A DNA stretch of 64,000 nucleotides from NCBI GenBank assembly GCA_003707065.3, contig PPXM03000002.1:248001-312000 (forward strand), read 5' to 3'. The DNA is from Trigonopsis variabilis (Eukaryota; Ascomycota; Trigonopsidomycetes; Trigonopsidales; Trigonopsidaceae). The notes beneath the pieces are model-generated. The model saw nothing but the letters and a program-made list of their open reading frames with translations. It had not been told where the DNA came from and ran no database searches. Below, piece after piece: positions 56,358 to 64,000 of this stretch; position 1 is the stretch's first letter; every line of letters begins with the position of its first letter. The translations under genes were made by a program, and so were the position numbers.

Positions 56358-58037
56358 CTAGGAGATGTTTGGGTTGGACTCATCCACCTCGTAGACAACG
56401 GCGTCGATCACAGGAATGTCGGCGCAGTTTTCAAAATAACTGTCTGCTGGACGAAAGTGGACATTGTCGGGAATATCGATAGGCCAAACTCTTCCGCCAA
56501 GCTGGTCAGTTTCGGTCGACTCCGACTGTTGGGTTTCTGCGGCCTGGGTGAGAGAATTGGATGAGATCGACTCGATCTCGCCGTGCTTGTCCAAACTGCT
56601 CCAGTTGCTGTTGGTACCGTCCGCCGGAGGAGGGTTGGAAGAAAACGAGATTCTCCTGCGCCCCAGAGTTCCGACGACATTTTTCCACATTGAGGAATTA
56701 CTTGCTGGAACGGACGCTGATAGCTTGGGACTGGGCGAGTACGAAGCCGAGCGAGATTTCGCGTCTTTGCCGTTGGGGCTTGAAGGCAGGAACTCAGCAG
56801 GCGGTAAACTCGAGGAGGTGTCGACCAGTGAAGATGACAGCGGCTTTGAGAAGGGCACTTTAAATATCTCGCTCCACTGACGCTGGGGCTGGGGAGGCGA
56901 GGATTGGACAAAATTCTGAGTTTTCACAATGACAGCAAAGGCAGTCGCGACAACGACTTCAGCGCCGTCGCGAGTCCATTCGTTGCCTCCGGGTAAGTGG
57001 CAGAAGTCCATCTGAGCTATCCGCACCGGACTAGAGCCACCCAAAGTGGAGGCGCCCAGACTGCTGACGGACGAAGAGAGGTTTGGAGGGTGCTCTTTGT
57101 ATTCGGAAGAGGAGACGCCTTTGATCTGAGCTATTGGGGAATCGGACCGCCCTTCACAGAGTTTGAGGTCGTAGGGGAGAAAGAGGGCGGTTGGGTTTGC
57201 GACGGGAGCAGACAAAAGGCCATGGGCACATGCCTCTGTATAGTTGGGGAGGGTTTGGGGTTCCTGTTTAGCGGGAGAGAACGATAGGAGGGACTCCGGT
57301 TGGGAGAAATAGTCAGTTCTTGGTTGTTCGCGGTGGGAGGGCGAGTGAGCGACGGAAATGGAAGATTTTCTGCGGAAGAAAGGAAAGCGCGACTTTGACG
57401 AGGCCACTGATTTGATCGACTCGTCGGCAGGACATGTGATGGAAGCATCGAATCCCTGGACGGGCCTTGGACCCGAGTGAGTCGAGGAGGAGCACGAGGA
57501 CTGGACCATACAGGACGACTGGACGGCCATTGTCCTGGCGGCAGCCTCCGTGACAGACTTTTTATCGTGGATCATTTTTCTCCACACGTAGTGGTGATTC
57601 CAGTATTCATATTGATACTTTAGGTTCGTGTGGGCCTCGAGAGGTTCCAATTGGATTCGGGAATAGTTCATGAACTCGAGCCAGGACGACGTCTCCATGG
57701 CTTTGAGAGCGGACGTCTTGCATTCACTTGTCAAGGCTGCCGGCAGGGTGCGTTGTCGAATCGTGCACAGAGGCTTTCCTCCCAACATGCACCGGTGGAG
57801 GGTCATGTGAAGGGGAATGCGGGAATGAACAATCAAAACGTAGATGATTGAGTCCAGCGACGTTCCAAATAAGAATAGGTCCACGTTTTGCTCATTTATA
57901 GCCCAGATCTCAAACCGCCTGGGCCGCTGTTTGGACGGAGGAAAATACTCGGCAAAGGCGCTCGCTCCAACAATCTCCACATGGAGTTCTTCTAGCTTCG
58001 ACCTCAAAGTCGCCATTCCGACATGTGTATCACTCAT
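56358..58037 (-). CDS. Unknown Ser-rich protein with a folded N-terminal domain
   Basis: A single exon of 559 residues; I do not recognise it firmly. The first about 180 residues look folded: RFEIWAINEQNVDLFLFG, SIIYVLIVHSRIPLHMTLHR, and YEYWNHHYVWRKMIHDKKSV. The strand-rich pattern resembles fungal Tubby/DUF6593-type domains, but that is a guess. From about 190 on it is Ser/Pro-rich and probably disordered, except for a block near 335-380 (RIAQMDFCHLPGGNEW, GAEVVVATAFAVIVKTQNF) that may complete the fold. The ATG at 58037 is used; a TTG twelve codons upstream is rejected. No membrane segment. Convergent with LeuRS. Confidence 0.72.
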   Translation of the reverse strand: MSDTHVGMATLRSKLEELHVEIVGASAFAEYFPPSKQRPRRFEIWAINEQNVDLFLFGTSLDSIIYVLIVHSRIPLHMTLHRCMLGGKPLCTIRQRTLPAALTSECKTSALKAMETSSWLEFMNYSRIQLEPLEAHTNLKYQYEYWNHHYVWRKMIHDKKSVTEAAARTMAVQSSCMVQSSCSSSTHSGPRPVQGFDASITCPADESIKSVASSKSRFPFFRRKSSISVAHSPSHREQPRTDYFSQPESLLSFSPAKQEPQTLPNYTEACAHGLLSAPVANPTALFLPYDLKLCEGRSDSPIAQIKGVSSSEYKEHPPNLSSSVSSLGASTLGGSSPVRIAQMDFCHLPGGNEWTRDGAEVVVATAFAVIVKTQNFVQSSPPQPQRQWSEIFKVPFSKPLSSSLVDTSSSLPPAEFLPSSPNGKDAKSRSASYSPSPKLSASVPASNSSMWKNVVGTLGRRRISFSSNPPPADGTNSNWSSLDKHGEIESISSNSLTQAAETQQSESTETDQLGGRVWPIDIPDNVHFRPADSYFENCADIPVIDAVVYEVDESNPNIS

Positions 58038-58750
58038 TAGCGCTGACGGTTGACTGGGCGCAGATCGTTTCAAACTACCAAGAGACTAAGACGGTCGACA
58101 AAGAACGCAGACGAAACCTTGGCTCCAGCCAGTTTGATGTATCCAAATATCAAAAGTGTATCCAGACGACAACCGACTCTGTCTAATAACTCATCCAGCA
58201 AGTGCAGGCGCACCTAAAACCAGTCTGATCCGATCGCCAAGGGGCAGAGGCAGCACAGACACCACTCAAAAACGGGGCCGACGAGCTAGCACAAACTCTG
58301 GGCAACCCTTGGTAGCAAGGAAAAAGCAAACGGGTGCTAAAAAAAAAAGAAAGTCAAAAGATGCAAGTCGGAGTAGTAGGGGACGGGAGTGATAAAAGGG
58401 AAAGAAATAGAGAGGGTGTGTGTATGTGTGGTTGTCAGCTCTTTGCAAAAATTGGCTATGATAAGCTCGGATTTACCAATGCTTGGAGGCAACCAAGAAA
58501 GGCACGCCGTGGTCCCAAGGATTGGTTGGGAATTATATAATCGCTACCGAGGCCATTATATAATAATCGTTACCCGAGACAGGCCCCACGCCGACGGCCC
58601 AGTCTGGGTTGGTGCCGGGTAACGTCATCATGGGGATTGGGGATAAAGAGGGGGACAGTGGGCTTGACGTTAAGCCGTGGACCTAATTTGGAAGTTGACG
58701 TGTGACTTTTTGGCAGAGGACGACTAAGACGATCGCACCTTTATAATCAA
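58038..58750. other. Divergent intergenic region with a short degenerate duplication
   Basis: About 710 nt between the unknown gene and the CoA-binding gene. It has an A-rich run near 58,335, and two similar blocks, ATTATATAATCGCTACCGAG (58532-58551) and ATTATATAATAATCGTTACC (58555-58574). No gene or RNA could be supported. Confidence 0.45.
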
Positions 58751-59152
58751 ATGATCGCTTCCTTTTTCAAACCGGGTACGATTTACGCAGTGGTGGGAGC
58801 TTCTCCGGACCCTTCAAAGTTCGGATATAAGGTCCTTCACTGGTATTTGGATCACAATCTACCCGTTGTGGCGGTCAATCCCAAGCTGCCAGAGCTGGGC
58901 CCGGGTGTCAAATGTATCAAGTCGATTGACGATCTCGAGGATCCAAAGAACACGTACCTGAGTGTTATCACGCCCCCGCAAGTGACTTTGCATACGTTAA
59001 AAGAAGCAAAGAAATTGGGAATTGAAGGCATATGGCTTCAACCCGGGACATATGACGACCAAGTGAGAAAGCTGGCTGGCCAGTTTCCTGTCCATCTCTT
59101 GGATGGGCACTGCATCCTGGTCGAGGGCGATGGTGCGTTGGCAAAGCTTTAA
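58751..59152 (+). CDS. CoA-binding domain protein (YccU family)
   Basis: A single exon of 133 residues. The whole protein is one Rossmann-like CoA_binding_2 domain: YAVVGASPDPSKFGYKVLHW, LPVVAVNPKLPELG, TYLSVITPPQVTLHTLKEA, GIEGIWLQPGTYDD and a C-terminal HCILVEGD. The GAS motif after the first strand and the NP pair after the second are the nucleotide-binding loops. In bacteria such proteins bind CoA; fungal copies are annotated as NAD(P)/CoA-binding and have no firm role. Convergent with the MFS gene (240 bp). Confidence 0.9.
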   Translation: MIASFFKPGTIYAVVGASPDPSKFGYKVLHWYLDHNLPVVAVNPKLPELGPGVKCIKSIDDLEDPKNTYLSVITPPQVTLHTLKEAKKLGIEGIWLQPGTYDDQVRKLAGQFPVHLLDGHCILVEGDGALAKL

Positions 59153-59392
59153 TGATGGCAACCCAGAGGTGGACGAGTGGAGACGACGAGTAAAGGGCGA
59201 GAAAGAGAAGGAAAAAGAGAAAGGATGTATCTAAGGGACTTAGCGTTCGTTGAACCTGTTTACGGTTTCCGCTTCTCTTGCGTAGCACATCTACACTAGA
59301 CGTCATAAACGCGAAACTTTTGTCTGGAACTGCTCGGCGGACGTTGGAACTTGTCCTGTGCGCATAGACCCATCATGAATACATAACTTTCA

Positions 59393-61002
59393 TCACTCGT
59401 TATCTGGAACTAGTGGTGGTTCCTTTGTTTGTCGACCGCCCTTGGTGCCAACTCGAAGAAAAAACGACAAAATGAGCCCAAGACAAGCCGCGCCAAACGC
59501 AAACCAATAAGCTCCCTTGTATCCCTTCATGAGCTGATCTCCCGTCGCAGTGTCAGGCGAAGGAGTGATCGAGTCGACTATGCTTGCCGAGGCAGCCACG
59601 CCAATGGCAATGGCTACTTGCTGAATCGTGTTGAACACTCCCGCCGACGTGCTTTTAAGCTCAGGCGGAACGGCAGCCAGCGTATGCATGTTGGCCACAT
59701 TGTAGGCCAGATCGGCGCCCAACACAGACAGTAGCATCGACGGAAAAGGCATTGCCCAGTATAAACAGTAAGTCGGCTGAAGGGCCCAAAGAAGGGCTGC
59801 TCCGGAAAAGCCACACATGGCGACGATCATCAGGATCCTCCCTGAGATCAAGTGCAGAGTATAAGCAGCAAAGATATTGACCAAGACCCCTCCCACTGCC
59901 ATTGGCACAAACATGGCCGTGGTCAGCAAAGGGCTCGCTCCTCGAATGTTCTGAAACACCAGGGTGTTGTAATAGGCTAAGATTCCCGAGAAATCCATCC
60001 ATCCAAAGAACAGGATGGCCATCATGAGCCCAAACCCGGGGTATCTCCAGATATACATGGGCATCAACGGACGCCTGGCCACCCACGTCTCGTAAGCAAC
60101 AAACGCCCCAATAAGACATACTCCAACAATCAACAGGGCAATAATATAGGGAGTCTTCCAACCCTCTGGGGCACCTTCAGCCTGACAAAGGCTAAACACA
60201 AACAACACCAACCCGACCGTAACAAGAACGGCGCCAACATAATCGAGCCCTTTGAGCTTTTCAATGGCTTTGGACCTGTCCATCGGAGGATCGTCTGGGA
60301 CAAAAAAATAAGTAAACCCAAAGATAATGCCAAAGAAAATCGCCCACCACCACTGCGAGGCCCGCCACGACAGGAGTTCCGTACAAATACCTCCGGCTAC
60401 GATTCCCATGACAAACCCAATAGGAGCACCGGCTGAAAAGGACGCCATCACTTTATTTTTCCGCCGCCCGTCCTTGTATAGATTTCCTAAAATGCCCACG
60501 GCTGCCGGAGGAGCGATTGCTCCAGAGAGGCCTTGGACTCCCCTGAAAACATCAAAGAAAATATCGTTAGGAGAAAACCCAGTAATGATCTGGAAAACAA
60601 TAAACATGACCAGGGCACCCAGAAACATTCGCTTCCTTCCAATCGCATCGGATATCCTAGAACGTTAGTTGCCGATTTTTGCCATCTGTTCACTTACCCA
60701 GCCATTAACAATAAAAACGACCCCGACGTCAAGGGATACGAAGAGGTAATCCAACTTTGGCGACCCCCTTCGACGTTAAAATCCTTGGCTATGTTGGGCA
60801 TCGCGATCTGGGTAGATCCAATATTAGTAGAGTTCATAACCGGTCCCATAGTTAAACAAATAATGCAAATAATCTCATGACTGAGGCTCCTAAACACCTC
60901 CGGTCGCCGTTCGTTATAATCATCGTCCGACAACGTCTCTGCAAGGTGCTCATCGAGAAAAACAGTCTTCTCCAGGTTACTGACTTCCTTATCAGCCTCC
61001 AT
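59393..61002 (-). CDS. MFS transporter, 14-TM drug:H+ antiporter type (DHA2-like)
   Basis: Two exons, 60698-61002 and 59393-60656, intron 41 nt, 522 residues. An acidic N-terminal tail of about 45 residues precedes the first membrane helix (EIICIICLTMGPVMNS). The loop after TM2 reads AGISDAIGRKRMFLGALV, the MFS signature, completed only by splicing. About 14 hydrophobic helices follow, including SFSAGAPIGFVMGIVAGGIC (antiporter-like motif C) and two extra central helices. This fits the Atr1/DHA2 group, which exports drugs, boron or amino acids. The substrate cannot be read from sequence. A TTG start upstream is rejected in favour of ATG at 61002. Confidence 0.9.
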
Positions 61003-62065
61003 TTTTGCCTCCAATCTCTGGCTCCGAGAAAACAACGGCCTTACTTGTCGAGAACTTCGTAGCAGTTCTAACCTCCCCTGATGGCCTTACAGCAACTAAC
61101 TTCAGTCACCTAGTTGTTCTGCGTTTCCTTTCTAAAATCCACTATTCTTTGGCTCCCTGGCCCCGAGCATGCGCTCTCTTCAGCCGACTTGGTGAGGTTT
61201 TTTATGCTTCCATCGACTCTTTCCTTTTTCGATCTTCATTTTGATAAAACCGTTACATAGCTTATCCCTAAATAGGTAGCACTACTGGCGGCTAAATTGG
61301 ATAACCAAGCGATGACTGTAATTTGAGCCACTCAGGACAGAATATTTGCTAATTTATTTACTCCAATAAGTTTCTTTAGCTACACTGTAAAATAAATAAG
61401 TTTAGGGTGGAGATACAAGGACCGAAAAAGAGTTGCTGGCGCTACCCGCGCTTGTTCCTATCAGTCATCTCACGGCGAGGTAACTCGTGGGTGTTACAGC
61501 CTTTTTAGAATTGGATGGTTATGTGGCTTTTTGACAGAAACGATGCTCTTGACTGGTTTCTGTCAAATTCTGAGCGCATCTCGTGAACTTGACTTGATTG
61601 CCAGCTGGTCTGATTGTCCCTCATATCCCTGGTTGTGGCCCTCTTTGAGACTTTCGGATCGTACCCTTAGCTGGCTACTGCTGCAATGTCGATGAAAGTA
61701 GATATATTAAAAGTCCCTACATATAAACCTAATCGTTCAGGCCCGGTAATGGATTCAAAGTTTTCCTGAGCTTGCCGCGATCAGCTTCTGATATCTCTCA
61801 GGATGGATCATATATCCAGTCATCCATTCGCCCAGTCCTTCGTCGCTGACTCCGCTAAAATAGTACCCAGATATGACGACGAGATAGCAGAGCAAAAGGA
61901 TAGAGCCCTAGACAGTCAGCACAAACACCAAACGCATACATACCTTAAAGTAGTTACTCCGTCCCTCAGCGTAGATGTACGAAAACAAAAATAAGCACAA
62001 GACCACCATCACCAAGTCCCACCGGGGAAATATTAAACTATATGTTAGAATTGGGGGTAAAACAC
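61003..62065. other. Intergenic region between the MFS gene and VNX1-like gene
   Basis: About 1.06 kb, the upstream region of MFS and 3' flank of the VNX1-like gene. A 63-codon open frame at 61803-61994 (+) starts with ATG (MDHISSHPFAQSFVADSAK) but has no recognisable features. No RNA gene, repeat or mobile element is seen. Confidence 0.45.
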
Positions 62066-64000
62066 TCAGGCAACATACTCAAATGTGTAGTTTGCAATAA
62101 TCGTGGCTCCAGAACGGGCTGCAGCTGCCTTTGTGTAAATACCGACCGCCACCAATGCCGGGATCTGCAATAGACAGACCTGCAAGGCATATGCACTGCC
62201 GATTTCCATGCTAAGTGCTATATTCCCTTGGAGCGCAAAGGAAATAGCATTGACAAACTCGGTAGTGTTTGGCACTAGGGCAAACAAGGTAATGCCAAGG
62301 AACTTTTGGCTGATGGCAACGTTCCTCAACACCACATCCACCGTGTCGACGAGGATCTCTGCAATGACCGCGTAAAGGACAGTGGCACCTAAAAGAATGA
62401 CAGCACTCTTATTTCGTGACCAGTTAGGAGCATCATGACCGCCTGCCTGCTCTTCTTCTTGCGCAGGTTGTTTCTTGACCGCAGGACCAGGTAAAGTCAT
62501 GTTTGTAGGGGTAGCCGTATTGGATTGGACTGGGTGTAAAGGAGGAGTCCCCTTAATGTTATCTTTAGATAATGCAGTTGACCTGCGGGCGAGATTGGGG
62601 GCTGAACTTCTCTGCAACGCAGTCGTAACCGCAGTACTGACCGCTTCCTGAAGAACTCTCTGCAATTGTTCATTTTGCTCTGGCGAGAATGACGGTAAGC
62701 TGATGTTACTAATATTGGATGATCCATCCTTTTTATTAAAAGAATCCTGACGGACTATCGAAGCACGTTTAGCTAGCACGTTGCGCAAGTTTGCGGTTGA
62801 TGAAGATGAAGCCGGCTTTATCTGGCGTATTGGCGGCCGTCTTTGATCACCATCCTCATTTGAGACATCCGGTCGATTGCGACCGTCCTCTGGCTGCGAA
62901 GGGTTGGCCAGAGTATTCACTACACGTTCCATTCGGTCCATCCGCTCATTCCTCTCAGCCCGGTCATTCCTTTCATTCCTTTCCATTCTTTCAATACGTT
63001 CGACTCTCTCACTCTTCTCCCAGATAATGGCAGCATGGGTTCGGAGAGAAAACCACATACCGATGAAGTAACAGATGAACAGGGAACCTGCACAAATGTA
63101 GCTGAACGGCTTGATGGCCGAGTGGTAGAGGTACTGATCTTCGCCACTAGGTTGATAGAAATGGCATCGTTTACAATCGTAGCCATCAGCAAGGGTACTG
63201 CATGGCTGGCATTTGACCTCATATGTGCCATAGATCTGAGTAAATAGACTAGGAGCAAACGCGGCCAACACAGCAAAGAGCAACATGGTCGAGCTAACAC
63301 CGGCAGACTTGGGATTGTACCGCTGCAGTTTTCGTCGAAAGGCTCCCGCAACCATCGAAAGACCCGGCATGACCAGGATACCGGTGAGAATGGATCCAAC
63401 CACTGAGCCCTCAACTAGCGGGGATTTACCCTGCATTAAGGCAACCGAGTACAAAAAGACCTCCACGACAGTTGCAAAGAAAGCGTTGATCGTGGCGCCC
63501 ATTCCCATCGACGACTGAGCCGAAATCGAGGCGACTGCTTGGCCAATGAAGTAGGCCAGAGGAATAACGGAAAGGAGTGATAGCACAAAGATAAAAGTGT
63601 CTTGGGTGAAGAAGAATGCCAGACCCAGAGTTTCCTTGAGTAAAAAGAAGTCAACGATGACAAAGATCACCACGGCCATCAGGTTGATAAAGAAGATATT
63701 AGTACCTTCGATGGTGTACTTGTAGTAGTTCCACCCAACGGCTCTATAAGTACAAACCAAGATCGTGGAGTCGCGATCAGTGGGACGGGAAGAAAACTCA
63801 TAGTGAAAGATCATGGCCAAAGGATGGGCCCGCAAGTGGGTCAATAAGATACCTAGAAGTTTTCCCATAGGGATTGTAAAGACTCCCAGCCAACAGATAA
63901 GGCTAACCATCGAAAGAATAGGATAAATCAAGCTATAAAAGAGAATGTAAAACAGAATACGACCCGAGGACCATTCGCCTCTTCCAAAGTATCGTTTCTT
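62066..64000 (-). CDS. VNX1: CAX-family vacuolar cation/H+ antiporter, Vnx1 type (5' end outside window)
   Basis: The frame runs open from the stop at 62066 to the right edge, at least 644 residues; the N-terminus lies beyond. Vnx1-type proteins exchange Na+ or K+ (and related proteins Ca2+) for protons at the vacuole or ER. The visible start KKRYFGRGEWSSGR and WYYK-like WNYYKYTIEGTN segments belong to the N-terminal Vnx1 region. The first alpha repeat is SMGMGATINAFFATVVEVFL and the second NTTEFVNAISFALQGNIAL with MEIGSAYALQ. Between the halves is a long cytosolic loop with an Arg/Glu-rich imperfect repeat (RIERMERNERNDRAERNER) and a disordered Ser-rich part. A four-Cys cluster (VKCQPCSTLADGYDCKRC) lies in a loop before it. 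Confidence 0.9.
   Translation of the reverse strand, partial: KKRYFGRGEWSSGRILFYILFYSLIYPILSMVSLICWLGVFTIPMGKLLGILLTHLRAHPLAMIFHYEFSSRPTDRDSTILVCTYRAVGWNYYKYTIEGTNIFFINLMAVVIFVIVDFFLLKETLGLAFFFTQDTFIFVLSLLSVIPLAYFIGQAVASISAQSSMGMGATINAFFATVVEVFLYSVALMQGKSPLVEGSVVGSILTGILVMPGLSMVAGAFRRKLQRYNPKSAGVSSTMLLFAVLAAFAPSLFTQIYGTYEVKCQPCSTLADGYDCKRCHFYQPSGEDQYLYHSAIKPFSYICAGSLFICYFIGMWFSLRTHAAIIWEKSERVERIERMERNERNDRAERNERMDRMERVVNTLANPSQPEDGRNRPDVSNEDGDQRRPPIRQIKPASSSSTANLRNVLAKRASIVRQDSFNKKDGSSNISNISLPSFSPEQNEQLQRVLQEAVSTAVTTALQRSSAPNLARRSTALSKDNIKGTPPLHPVQSNTATPTNMTLPGPAVKKQPAQEEEQAGGHDAPNWSRNKSAVILLGATVLYAVIAEILVDTVDVVLRNVAISQKFLGITLFALVPNTTEFVNAISFALQGNIALSMEIGSAYALQVCLLQIPALVAVGIYTKAAAARSGATIIANYTFEYVA

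Noticed and set aside
61803-61994. 63-codon open frame near the VNX1-like gene
   Set aside because: No recognisable domain and length is within chance for AT-moderate intergenic DNA.

Overview
This is nuclear DNA of a fungus. Nearly every gene is a recognisable fungal housekeeping gene: COPII proteins Sar1 and Sec23, calpain-like Rim13/PalB, Vts1, an Ama1-type APC/C activator, a Vnx1-type antiporter and a Bdc1-like bromodomain protein. CTG reads as leucine at conserved sites such as the SMC1 signature, so the code is standard and the CTG-Ser yeasts are excluded. Genes are packed at about one per 1.8 kb on both strands. Most introns are only 32-54 nt, with a CTAAC-like branch site a few bases before the AG. 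I cannot settle the lineage (Taphrinomycotina-like, basal yeast or compact basidiomycete) from the sequence alone.

Layout. 0-8 kb: SAR1 (3' end only), BCS1, a small unnamed gene, PRI2, PDE2, VTS1. 8-16 kb: TFC4, the PP1 catalytic subunit, an Rdx/SelW-like gene, RPL29. 16-23 kb: an unknown coiled protein, NAT3, ATP16, RPL12, a GCP2-type gamma-tubulin complex gene. 22.8-33 kb: RIM13, a PMP47-type carrier, a LisH-WD40 gene rebuilt here from three exons, an NCBP3-like gene, LRP1/C1D, a Gal80-like oxidoreductase. 33-43 kb: SMC1, SEC23, an orphan gene, PHO13, a single-pass membrane protein. 43-52 kb: AMA1-like, PRPP synthetase, BET4, an MDR reductase, DPH3, RPS8, a bromodomain gene, CTF8. 52-64 kb: cytosolic LeuRS, an unknown Ser-rich protein, a CoA-binding protein, a 14-TM MFS transporter and a VNX1-like antiporter that runs off the right edge.

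The genes form no operon-like system. Shared regulation is suggested by short promoter motifs. ACGCGT (MCB) lies 12, 12 and 30 nt before the start codons of PRI2, SMC1 and CTF8, all S-phase or cohesion genes. CACGTG lies about 65-80 nt before all three ribosomal protein genes. An octamer GTGTAACG occurs five times just upstream of start codons, three of the regions being divergent promoters.

I found no transposon, viral fossil, tRNA, rRNA, CRISPR array or defence-like island. Several intergenic stretches hold coding-like pieces whose exon structure I could not close; they are listed with low confidence.
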